DNA of 64,000 bases, taken from NCBI GenBank assembly GCA_918807975.1, contig OU964923.1, positions 3,286,001 to 3,350,000 of the forward strand, given 5' to 3'. Each line of letters starts with the position of its first letter. The first letter of the stretch is position 1. The position numbers and the translations under genes are program-made. This document shows positions 1-10,300 of the stretch, one piece after another. Origin of the DNA: Aplidium turbinatum (lineage: Eukaryota; Chordata; Ascidiacea; Aplousobranchia; Polyclinidae). The notes under the pieces were generated by a model. It worked only from the letters and a program-made list of their open reading frames with translations. It was not told where the DNA came from and ran no database searches.

Positions 1-922
1 GTGACATCGCTGCTTGTATGCAAGATAATAAAGTTATTCATTATTGTATAATAATTGAAACAAAACAATCATTGCTGTTGTTGAACTGTATCAGAACCAC
101 CAGAAGTAAAAACCTACTTTGTTGGCGGTCAGTAGCGTACGCAGGAGGGGGGGGGGGTTTACATGTCGATTTTTTAACGTTGTTGTGATTGTATATTGCA
201 AACATGTTGTTGTTGAAGAGTGGTCTTGGTTAGCAGGGTCGTATTAACCGCCCTCGTACCCCCAGGAGGGGTCACGGCTGTTTAAGGGCCCGCTTATTTC
301 AGTTGTTTAATGTTTTTTGACTATTTGAAATAAAGAAATGTTGTAAATATTGCTACAAAAGCTCGATATTCAATATCTTAAATCACCCAAGGCCCTGTTT
401 ACCGCTTTCAAAACCCCAGTTAATGGAACCACATCTCTGTTTAAGGGCCCACCTATTATATTCATACTTTAATCGCGGTTTTCAAGCGTTTTGTGAACAC
501 GGACCTCTGAATGGATCATCATGCCTGCGTCATGCTTTTCAAATTAATTTCTGAATAAAGAATTTGAAAAATCATTTTAAATTTTAGTGCATTAGATGAA
601 TTGTCGGACATTTTTAAAACGTTTTGCTTATCCCTTGGGGTCCATAGGACCTAGGTTTGGAATTCAATTAAATTTTCTGCTAAAAATCAACTGTTTTGAG
701 TGGCATGACATCTCAAAGTCAAATTAACAACTTCACATCTCTTTATCGTAGGCTTATGATAAACTTTTCACAACGTACGCGAGAATCATAATCAGTTTTT
801 ATTGAATAATTAACCTGCTAAATCATTACTGATCGAGTTTTGATCAGTTTTTGGCTGCTTCGCGGATTGAGGTTTGTTACCAGAGAATAACAAGAACCCA
901 CGCGCGTTTCGTTGAATACACG
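1..922. other. Intergenic sequence, no gene seen
   Basis: No supported coding region. Two places look like single ends of hAT-type MITEs: a CAGTAGCGTACGCAGG stretch followed by a G-run near 130-160, and CAGGGTCGTATTAACC near 235. Neither has a matching opposite end or TSD that I could find, so they are not called as elements. Confidence 0.4.
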
Positions 923-997
923 CCCAGACAGCAAAATCAGTCATTTTTACATTAATTCAACGTCTGCATGTAAAAATGACGCATTTTGCTGTCTGGG
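923..997. repeat. Short palindromic MITE
   Basis: This is a 75-bp near-perfect foldback. The left arm reads CCCAGACAGCAAAATCAGTC and the right arm is its reverse complement with two differences. Relatives with the same core (GTCATTTTTACATTGATTCAACGTC) lie near 22225, 38590, 40066 and 55655. No transposase or clear TSD is visible. It is probably a tiny non-autonomous DNA transposon. Confidence 0.6.
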
Positions 998-1999
998 TGG
1001 TTGGCTAATTGGTTTAACAGACATAGAAAGATATTGAGATAGCCCACTTGAGAATACCGAAAGCTTAACAAGATACTGTATTTAGAATTTAAATAACAAC
1101 CTGCCAGGTAATATGTAATTATTCTGACGTCTCAATTGACGGAAGAAAGCGGAATCGTTTTGGAAAAACGATTAGAAAACATCACAATTAATGTGATTCA
1201 GCATCTCAGTATCTTGTATTCGTTCAGCCTGTTCTTACCTAAGCAAAACATGTTCAACTAGATATCAACAGCTCCATTTAATTTATTATGATGACATATG
1301 GGGTACAAGAGCAAAAGTTATCATACTGAAAAAACTTCATGCAAAGATTAAATTTACATTCAGCATCGTGTTGAAACATTATGTACATTGAAACCAATTT
1401 ATTTGCATCATTTTGTTTAACATTTACCACAATGAGACGTTGCGACACCAATGTGTGAGGTCATAATTTAGCAACATTGCTCACAATCAGCTTGAGCAAA
1501 TAAAGCTCCGTCTGTCGTCTCCACTTGATTAAATCGCTGGTTTCTCTTTCTTTGCTTTGGACTTTTCCTGCCACTCTGGTTTGTGTCGATCGTCATGCTT
1601 CATTGCTCTTGCTATGCTTCAGCAGTTTCATTATTGACGTTAAAATCTTTGCATGCTTATCCACACGGACATATTAACTATTGTTGTTATGCAAGTTCTG
1701 CATTGTTATGTAAAACCTAGTCACGGTATTGTGAATCGCTTACATGCTGTGCAAGGCATGTGCAGGCTAAACATTTTTGCAATTAAAATCAACATGAACT
1801 TTGCAAACTTTTGACTTGATCAAGCTGACATCAAACTACATTGGACCTTGCACAAAACTTATCCAACCGTGTTGATGAGCAACTTCAAAGTAGTTTGCGT
1901 GCCAATCAGTAACAGTTTGCCAATGTTGTCTGTGTCCTATATATTTATGGTCTTTCAGTGTAAACCGGGAAAAATCTTCAAGTCTCAAACCTCTTGGTA
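998..1999. other. Intergenic sequence, nothing recognised
   Basis: The stretch is AT-rich and I see no ORF with recognisable protein similarity, no inverted repeat and no tRNA-like block. It lies between a small MITE and a LINE fragment. Confidence 0.4.
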
Positions 2000-2335
2000 G
2001 ACTTAATTACCACTGCTTACGGTGCAGTCAATCATAGGGCATTGCTCCTTAAATTGCATCAAGTTATCAAAAACACACAATTACTCAACCTTTCATTCAC
2101 TTCTTACAAATAGACGAATTTTTGTTGAGATGAGTAGTCGCAAAAGCCATAGGAGAATCCAACGGAATGACTTACCCCAAGGCTCTGTCCTTGCACCTAT
2201 TCAGCATCTATAATTATACGGTACTAATGATTAATGAACAACCAAAGTTACCCAATATAGTGTAGCCCACACTGTTTCATTTATGCGGACAACCACTGCC
2301 AGGCTACCCCATCAAAAAACTTTTCTGTGATGAAA
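2000..2335 (+). mobile_element. LINE reverse-transcriptase fragment
   Basis: Read in the + direction the stretch gives reverse-transcriptase pieces of a jockey/CR1-like LINE: a YxAVNHRALLLKLHQV block near 2010-2060, then TNRRIFVEMSSRKSHRRIQR and LPQGSVLAP (palm-domain motif) at about 2105-2200, then FIYADN near 2280. FIYADN corresponds to the catalytic F-x-Y-A-D-D box with the second Asp changed to Asn. Frames shift between these blocks and neither end of the LINE is present, so it is a dead internal fragment. The family call is from motif memory. Confidence 0.75.
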
Positions 2336-2510
2336 AAGACCTAAACCGTTTGTCTGTAACCTAAATTTTGACCAAGATTTATTTTTATACAATGAATTCT
2401 CTCATATTTGCCCTGTAGGCTACTGGTCACTTGTGTAAGTTGCCTACACTACACTGCTTTCATATTATTTTGCGGTGCAGTGTGAGGGCCGAAATTTGCT
2501 TTGCAGTGCG

Positions 2511-2781
2511 CAGGGCCGGATTTAGCTGATGGGGGGCCCGGGGCACTTTTAGATCGGGGGGCCCCCCTGCAAAAAAAATTTTTGCTCCTACGGCGCGAAA
2601 AACCACCTCTGCATCTACAGTAGCATCAATCCAGCACTGCACAGCATTTTGCAGAAACTTCAAAGGCTAAAAGGAAGAAAAAATAACACAAAATCACATT
2701 TTGTTCCACGTAAGGGGGCCCTTCAAAAGTCGGGGGGCCCGGGGCACCTGCCCCCTCCGCCCCCCCCTAAATCCGGGCCTG
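2511..2781. mobile_element. hAT-type MITE with 8-bp TSD
   Basis: The element is 271 bp and flanked by the direct repeat GCAGTGCG (2503-2510 and 2782-2789). Its ends are CAGGGCCGGATTTAG and the inverted CTAAATCCGGGCCTG, followed inward by G-rich and C-rich runs (GGGGGGCCCGGGGCAC type). The 8-bp TSD and CAG...CTG ends place it with hAT elements. It has no transposase. Confidence 0.85.
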
Positions 2782-2944
2782 GCAGTGCGGGCAGCGAACA
2801 GATTTTTTCTGCCCGCAACATCACTACCTGTTATCATCCAGATCCAGACAACAGCCTAAAGTAGCGACCTTGTGTTCAAAATATAGCAGAGATCAACATG
2901 ATTTAAATCCTACCGAATTTGACGTCAGAAAATGTTCCCTGGCA

Positions 2945-3117
2945 GCCAGCGTATCCTAGATTGTTAGGGCTAGGGAATACATTTGGATAACGTAGGTTGG
3001 ATTCCCACCACTGTCAACTCTTTTTTTCTTCTGTAATTATCTGATCAACTCTCTGGTGCTAGAAGAGTCGTAATTGGACGGTAGCCACTTAAAATCATGT
3101 TTTGGTTGGTTCATGCC
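2945..3117 (+). repeat. tRNA-derived SINE
   Basis: A tRNA-like head carries a B-box-like GGTTGGATTCCC at about 2996-3007. A T-rich stretch follows, then a tail containing GGTGCTAGAAGAGTCG. The same head and tail occur in the split copy at 48098-49240, which shows this is a dispersed family. It ends 13 bp before the hAT element that starts at 3130. Confidence 0.6.
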
Positions 3118-3662
3118 TAGCGTACAAGCCAGGCCCGTAATTGCCGGGGGGGCTTGGGGGGGCAATGCCCCCCAAGCTCAAAGTAAAAACTCTGCCAGGC
3201 AAGCTACATTTGGTTTTCCAATTCCAAATGAGTAGCCTACGGTAATCCCAGACCCAAGACTTTCTATATTTAATTTTTTTTGATTCTCATATGTCACTTT
3301 GTACAATTATCTTGCTTGTAATTTTGTAGTTGTTATGTACTGGTGGGGTAATAGTTATAGGGTTATTCCAGACAGATTGCACGATAATGATTTTTAAATT
3401 TGGGTGAGTTTTTTTGGCAAGGCATCTCAGGTAAAAGCAATTACAATGGAGTAAGATGCTGGTTTTGGAAATATTGTCCATGAATATCTCTTAAAAACAA
3501 ATAAATCAACATTGGTATCAGCTTGGATAGCTGTTAGTGTTTTTTGACGTTTACTGCCGAATATTACACCCCAAAGGGGATAAATTGGTTTGGTGGAGAC
3601 CTGTACCAAGCAAAGTCACGAGGGTCATTCCTGACAAAGTTGTGTGTTAAAAATATTGCATC

Positions 3663-5303
3663 CAGTGGCGTAGCCAAGGGGGGGGGGATTGGGGATTACC
3701 AGTGATGGGCATTATCGGCGATAATTTATCGGCGATAAATTTTTATCGCTTATCGTTATCGCTTAATTATTTTTTCAGTTATCGTTTATCGTTATCGCCA
3801 AAGGCAATATTTGATTATCGCCGATAATTAATCGCCGATAAATTTTATTTCGGATCAACACACAAGTGGAAAGAACATGAAAAGTAATATTTTTACTAGC
3901 CACCTAGTTCATGAAACTAAAATTAAAACCAGTTCTTCTTCAGTACCTGAAGTGTGTGTGCACAGGTCGTTGTCATGGGAGGGGCACGCCCCCTGCTGCG
4001 GCGGCCCTGACAACACAATAATTTTTAGAGTTGCAAATTGCAATGCAATGACATGCATGCAACAAGTCTCTTGTTGTTTTGCTGCAATCGGCAATCGCGA
4101 GTGAATTTTACAATTAAAATGTAAGCGCACATGCGGTACAGATTCCTTTGAAGCGAAGCGAAAGAAATTGGCAAGTGGTTTATGAAAGTGTCGCAATACG
4201 AGGCCGCTTTTACATCGGAAACATGGTCTTTCGCGCCACCATCACTAAAACAAGTCATTGCAGAATATGATATTGCTTGAAGCATTTGACATGCAGACCG
4301 ACATCACACTTTTTGCATCTTGTAGCAGTTTTTGCATGACAATAGATTACTGATAAAACTGATAAATTTTCAAGCATTTTGCGTTTTTTGGAATTTTTTC
4401 AATTATTGCTGACTTTGCTGTAAACAGCCCGTAGAAAGCAAAATACAAAGTTTGGAATTTTTTATGGTATTTTCATTTGATTTAATTATTTTGCCTACTG
4501 CACGTAAGCGGCAGTGTAACTCAATTGATAAAAGCATCCAACTGGTATCTGAAGGTATAATTATAAGCACGGCGGTTACCTCAGTGGTTTGATTCTGGAT
4601 CAAGAGGTTGAAGATTCGATACCTACTGCCGCTGTTGCGATTCTATTCATGCATAACTTACAAAAAGTTTTGTCCCTTTACAGTATATTATGTTCGATTT
4701 TTCGCCATGTTGATGAAAACAGTTCGTGCTGCATGGGATGGGGCAGCGCTAATCAAGAAAAAAAAAATTATCGTTATCGGACATTATCGGCGATAATTTA
4801 TCGTTTATCGTTATCGCTTAACTTTTTTTTGATTTATCGTTTATCGTTATCGCTTTAGGCATTTTTCGTTTATCGATTATCGTTATCGCTTAACTCAAAA
4901 ATGAGTTATCGCGCCCAACACTGGGGATTACAACCCCCCCCCCCCCCTTTGGCACCTGTGATGCTTTCAGTCTAAAAAGAAATTGCCTAATTTTAAGCAA
5001 AACTGCATTAAAAGAGCGAGTTTTGTCAATACCAAACATTCAAACATCTCAGCCAGGATTTAGCAACAAGAAAACATAGAGACTTAGCTTTATTTCCGAA
5101 AAATGCCGAAGAAAACATGATCTTATTCTTTGGCTATGCCACCGGACAGCACAATTTTGCAGGAATATTCATACCCACATTTTTGTTGAAAATGCTCTCA
5201 GAATGCACCAAATTCAAAGCAATTTTTCAAAATTTTCTGGGGGAGGCTCCCCGCCGCTGGGTCATCAAAAAGCCCCTTCTACAAATTCCTGGCTACGCCA
5301 CTG
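3663..5303. mobile_element. Middle hAT-type MITE (CAGTGGCGTAGCC family)
   Basis: The left end is CAGTGGCGTAGCCAAG plus a G-run; the right end is CTGGCTACGCCACTG. The 8-bp TSD ATTGCATC lies at 3655-3662 and 5304-5311. Its unique part (about 4932-5303) closely matches the copy at 57565-57989, including the same C-run and internal sequence. The inner element 3700-4923 splits its left arm, so this one is older than the inner and younger than the outer element. Confidence 0.9.
3700..4923. mobile_element. Inner hAT-type element with TTATCG-rich ends
   Basis: The ends are CAGTGATGGGC and the inverted GCCCAACACTG, flanked by the 8-bp TSD GGGATTAC (3692-3699 and 4924-4931). Both subterminal zones (about 3710-3845 and 4765-4905) are arrays of TTATCG / CGATAA words, typical of transposase-binding repeats. 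The middle has no recognisable transposase. A tRNA-like block with AGCGGCAGT and ACTGCCGCT pairing about 125 bp apart lies near 4507-4632 and may be a decayed SINE. This is the youngest insertion of the nest. Confidence 0.85.
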
Positions 5304-5828
5304 ATTGCATCTATTTTATTCTGCAATCATTTGGGCTGAAATTACCCATGTTTTGGCTGGAATTATCCCAATCATTCGAAATTACTGCTATCTAGCACCT
5401 TGTGACTTTATAACATATGCCGTGCCTTTGCCCGAAAAACTACAAATGTTATGTGCATAGCCTTTTACTTCGCAACAGCTTTTGAGCCCCCCCAAGCTAA
5501 AATGTATAATTACGGGCCTGGTACAAGCTCTCTTACAAAAGTTGTTACCAGTGCCCAGTGGCTACCCAAAATATCAAGCGGAAATTCTGGCTTTTTGAAA
5601 GCAAAGTTGCCAGTTTAAACGCTTTTTTGTTAAACCTTACCTTAAAGAAACAAAATGTTTGTTTTCCTCGTGAAATGTATACGGGATTGACAGTTTTCGA
5701 CACGGCATTTGACTGCTTTTTATGATTTTTTTTTTTTTAAGTACGCTAATGGTAAAAATTATCTCCAATGTGACAAATTGACACAGTTCACAGGGTTACT
5801 TTGGTTTGAGACATTTTATGAATCGATA

Positions 5829-5855
<27 letters not shown>
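5829..5855. repeat. (AG)n microsatellite
   Basis: About 13 uninterrupted AG units. They sit directly before TTTTATTTCGTCTGTTGCGA, which is the reverse complement of a LINE-type 3' tail also seen near 54450. The surrounding 5529-6335 stretch shows no coding region. Confidence 0.9.
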
Positions 5856-5859
<4 letters not shown>

Positions 5860-6335
5860 TTTTATTTCGTCTGTTGCGACAATAGTACGGAACAATTATA
5901 AACAATACGAATAAAATAGTACCATAGCTATCTAAATACCACAACGATAATAATATTGTTTTAAAAAAAAAGTTATGTTAATGAGCTAGATTCTGAAATA
6001 TCACTTCAAAACACTGTTTTAATTTTTTCTATATTACATAGCCTACCTAACAGCTTAGCAAGTTGTTGGAGATTCCATGTAGGAAATATAATTTTTATCA
6101 GGAAACTCTGGTGGAAAAAAGTAAACAAACTGAAAATGTCGTCTGCAAAAGTTGAGTTACAAGCACAATCTTTATTACCACTTACCAACGTTGGTTGACG
6201 TTAGCTCAGGTTCAGGCAAAAAGCAGCAAATGTGGCTCGGAAGTAGTTGTTTTATTCTGATTTAAATCAGTAGGCTACTGTAATTGAATCGGCAAAAAGA
6301 TTGTTTTCAAGGTTGTTTGTTCATAAAGAATTTTT

Positions 6336-6538
6336 GGAGCTGGTATACAAGTCCCCCCCCCCCCCCCCTTGGTAACTCAGAATGACAAAAACAGGACTCA
6401 ACCAAACATATAGGGTGAAACTACTTTACCTTTGCTTTACTGTTCACACACTTCAATCCCAATGTTTTGGTCAATTCCTCTTTGTCATGAGTTGCCAAGG
6501 GGGGGGGGGGGGGGGAACTGGACTTGTATACCAGCTCC
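6336..6538. mobile_element. Palindromic MITE with 8-bp TSD
   Basis: This is a 203-bp element with TIRs of roughly 55 bp. The left arm begins GGAGCTGGTATACAAGTCC and runs into a long C-run. The right arm has the matching G-run and ends ACTTGTATACCAGCTCC. The 8-bp TSD GAATTTTT lies at 6328-6335 and 6539-6546. There is no coding capacity. Confidence 0.85.
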
Positions 6539-6824
6539 GAATTTTTATGTGGTCAAGGCAACATTTTTTGTGACAATAATATTAATCTGAAACAAGCTAT
6601 GTCATAGACGCTATTTGTTGGTTAATTCCATTAAATTTTACTGTTGCCTACTTTGTGACAAATTGCAAATAAAGGAGCCCTTAGCTTTACTCAGATCTGC
6701 ACAAAATATATCATAAAAATAGCCACCAGCCAAGTCGGCTATGGTAGGCTACCTCATTTGTAAACATAAGACTAAATGTATTTATATCAATGTTGAGTGC
6801 TCAGAAACACTGAGCCTCTTTGGT

Positions 6825-7020
6825 TGATTGGTTGGTTTTAAATTTTTATCTTCAAACTAACAAAGTCTTTGATACGGTAGGTAATTTCTGGTGGTTTTGT
6901 ATATTGTATATACTTGTAGAGGTTTTTAACGCAGGGCTGTTTACTGAAATCACAGAGTGAAGCTTCTGATTATTGAAGTTTTGTTGCCGGGGAATTATTC
7001 CATTCACTAGGTCCCACTGA
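6825..7020 (+). repeat. Dispersed repeat, copy 1 of 3
   Basis: The stretch shares long blocks with 22860-23040 (same strand) and 19255-19450 (opposite strand). Shared blocks include ACGCAGGGC..GTTTAC, CAGAGTGAAGCTTC and TTGTTGCCGGG.AATTATTCCAT. I could not classify it; a LINE/SINE 3' part is possible. It lies just upstream of the TEX11-like start. Confidence 0.5.
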
Positions 7021-7145
7021 ATGGAGAGAAGTCCTTAACGTGCATTGCTGAAGCGCACATCCCGAGAGTTAAACCAGCATCGCTTGATATTGAAGTTTCT
7101 TTGTTCATAAAATAAGTGAACATTTATTAATATGAATGCAACTTA

Positions 7146-7303
7146 GGCGAGATTCACACCAAACATACAAAACTGTTGTCAGCATACAAAAACGTCACAC
7201 AAAAATTGGCGCATGTTTGTTTCCTTTTACCATTTACACTAGAAATTGTATATATTCTTTTGTATGCTGAAGACAGTTTTGTATGTTTGGTGTGAATCTC
7301 GCC
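7146..7303. mobile_element. Palindromic MITE with TA target site
   Basis: Near-perfect inverted arms of about 45 bp start GGCGAGATTCACACCAAAC and end with the reverse complement. Both ends abut TA (7144-7145 and 7304-7305), as in Tc1/mariner-type insertions. There is no ORF. It sits 88 bp upstream of the first TEX11-like coding exon and could lie in its promoter or 5' UTR. Confidence 0.75.
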
Positions 7304-7390
7304 TAATTTTGCCAAGAATCTATTCCAGCCTACTGGTCAGTGTATTGGATAGCGTCAGATTGTGATTTATTAGATTAAGGCTGGTCTGAA

Positions 7391-10300
7391 ATGGAAACAG
7401 TGATTGGAAGGCTAACATCTTTTGCTGCATCAACAGAATGTAAGTACAATTAATTATTTTTTAAATTATTTTTTTCCTGCAGTGGGCTAGACTTGTAGTT
7501 TTAAGTTATTTGTTTGACACATAAGGCTGGTAAGAAAATTTGTTTTCATAGATTAAACATTGGAACTTGACATCATAAAAAACTAATTATTTTGATACTC
7601 ACCTTTCTTTCACTTTTATGAGTTTAGTTTTGCCTACATTAACAGTTATGCTCTGCTTTAATACAATGTTTTAAAAACTCCAAACTTGTTTATTATTATC
7701 TGGCTTACTGTGTGCTCATTGGCTATCAGTACGGTACACATTAAATGAATAAAATACTATTTTTACATTGTTGTAGGTATAACAAAAGCTTTAGAAGAGA
7801 ATGCTGCAGAGGCTTCTATCATTCAAAATGTTTCCTCTGTTGCTGATGTACTTCAATCAACATGGATGCAAAAATTTTCTAAAAATAAAGATGGAGACTC
7901 AAAATCACATGAAAATTTCCAGTTGAAGTTTTTCTCAAAACAAGTATTTGGAGGGGATTAATCGACTATTTTTTTCAAATCTAACTTTAGCCCTGGTTTT
8001 ACAATACAACAGAACATTTAAAGACCTCTGGAAATTTATTTTTAATTTCTGTCCAATCAAATTTCCCCAATTGTTTTTTGACCCACAAGCCAGGGAGAGC
8101 TTTGGCACCACGTTTTTTGGTTAACCTGTAGGCCTCCACAGGTAGAAGCCTCGACTGCTTGATTTTATAGCTCAGCCGGCCATGGATATTGACTTCCTTG
8201 ACCCTTTATCCATAGCGGAATGGCCCGTTTCGGTGAGTCCAATCTCTATTCAATGATTTTTTCAATTTTTTTTTTTTAAATTATTGGGTACCATAGCCTA
8301 ATTATCATTGCCGTTTTAGGGTTAGGAGTTAGAGGTTAGGAACTCACCGAATCGGACTCACCAAATCGGACTCACCGAATAGTAGCAGACCCATCCATAG
8401 ATGCTCATCTGACTTGTTTCAAAATGACAAGTAGGCGATTGTCGTCATTAACTGTTCTAGCAATAGTAGCATCCATCACTAATTTACATACATTAGGCCT
8501 ACTGGACATGTTCAACAACGGATTTTGTCATTAAACTTTTCACAGTGTCTAAACAGTAATTGTATGATAAAACATATAACATGATTAAACGACTGTATAA
8601 AAAAATTTCATATAAATATTTCTATAAAAAGTCCAACGTTGTTGTACAAAAAGTTATTTCCTGCTCGAAAGTAAGATATTTCTGTTGTGGGAGAAATAGC
8701 TGCATAGGCTAGGCCTAGTAGCCTATGAACATGTTACCATTAGGGACTTTGATCTGGAGTAGATTTTTACATAATGTAGCTTATTCACACAAAAACATTA
8801 TAAGCCTACAGAAATATTCATGCAGCAAATGAAAGAGCAAAATGCCTGTAAATGTTTTGAAATGGCTTTTAAGTGGATACGGTTGTATACATTATTTTAT
8901 TTGTTAATTTAGCCAGCTCAATATCTCACAAAATTCGAAAATAAAACTTTGTGAATGAACTTTTCAATCTTTGTTTGAGTTTATCGATGATCCAAATGGA
9001 TGTGAAGTGCGATCAATACTAATCAAAGAACTAGAGAGTAGGCTACTGCACTAAATTGATAAATTCAAGTGTATTGTGAAGCTTTCACCACACAATTGTG
9101 GCTTCGTCAGTGACTACATATCTATCTTATCAAAGATGGTTTAAAGTTCTACTTTTGTAAGAATGATAGGTGTACTTAAGAAGCCATACTTGTGAGATAA
9201 CAGCTGTAGGCTACAATACCGTTGGATCAATTTGATGTGGTAGTCTATTCTCTATTTCTTCAATACAAAATATTTGTATTTTCCTTACGTTTTTGCGCAT
9301 GCCAGTAGTCATGCGCACAAATCAAAATGACCACTTTACCGTGTTTTACGATGAACCAAAATCAGAAAAACTGCTTGTGGCTGTCTTGTAACATTTTTTG
9401 TGTGTTTTAGTACAGTAGCAAATAATATTTGAAATTTAAATGTCATAAACAAATAGTGACATCAATGCAATTAAATGCAATGAAAAGTAATTTTTGGAGG
9501 GATTGTGAGGGTTTGGACAGAAATTTCATTTTTTTCAGAGGTGTTAAAATTTCTTGTAGTATTCTAAAACCAAGGCTAAAGTTTAAATTAAATTCACTCC
9601 CGTATTTTTCTTTTGACCAATGAAGGTACAAAACACAAAATTTAACGGTTTAAGCATTAAGTACGGCATGCTAAGGTTATTTCTTTTGGGGGAAGTCGAA
9701 TAACTGCCCCAAGATAGCCTACTTTAACTAGCATTGCACATTTTTCCCCAGTCTGATTTTTGCCACAAATTAATAATATTAATAAAACTATGAGTTTAAC
9801 TAGTCTAAACTTTTTATTGAATATCCTCACTTTTTATACCTACCAATAGAAAAAAACAGAGTTGATTTACGTAGTGTAACAATAAAATTGTTCAGTTTTT
9901 TGCATCAAAAAAAGTTTGAATGTTTGGCATAAACAGTATATATACGGTAATATAATTGCCTGAAATTGGAAAATGCAATTCTCACTGGACATAACAAATG
10001 AATTCACTGAAGTGGTATTGTGAGTGATATACTCAGGACAAAAAAAGTTAAATTCGGCCGACTCATTTATCCAAAACCGGCTCATCTTGCCCCATTGCAT
10101 ACTTTTCTTCAGTCTTCATGCTAAATGATAGTACTGTATTACAATGGGTGTCCGACGTTTTCTTCGTAAACAGTTCTTTGTAAAGCAATTCTTCGTAAGC
10201 AGTTTTTCGTAAAACGATTCTTCGTAAAGTTAATTCTTTGTAAAACAATTCTTCCCAAAGCATTTATTTGTGCATGCAATGGAGATTTGATGAATACGAA

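Larger units (their letters stand above)
3130..5520. mobile_element. Outer hAT-type element of a triple nest
   Basis: The ends CAGGCCCGTAATTGCC and the inverted ATAATTACGGGCCTG are flanked by the 8-bp direct repeat GTACAAGC (3122-3129 and 5521-5528). Just inside the ends are a G-run (left) and a C-run (right). Once the inserted element 3663-5303 and its TSD copy are taken out, about 740 bp remain, with no transposase. It is therefore a MITE-like non-autonomous element, and the oldest of three successive insertions here. Confidence 0.85.

Noticed and set aside
3877-4603. Several overlapping 60-95-codon frames
   Set aside because: They lie inside the inner hAT element, conflict with one another and show no motif.
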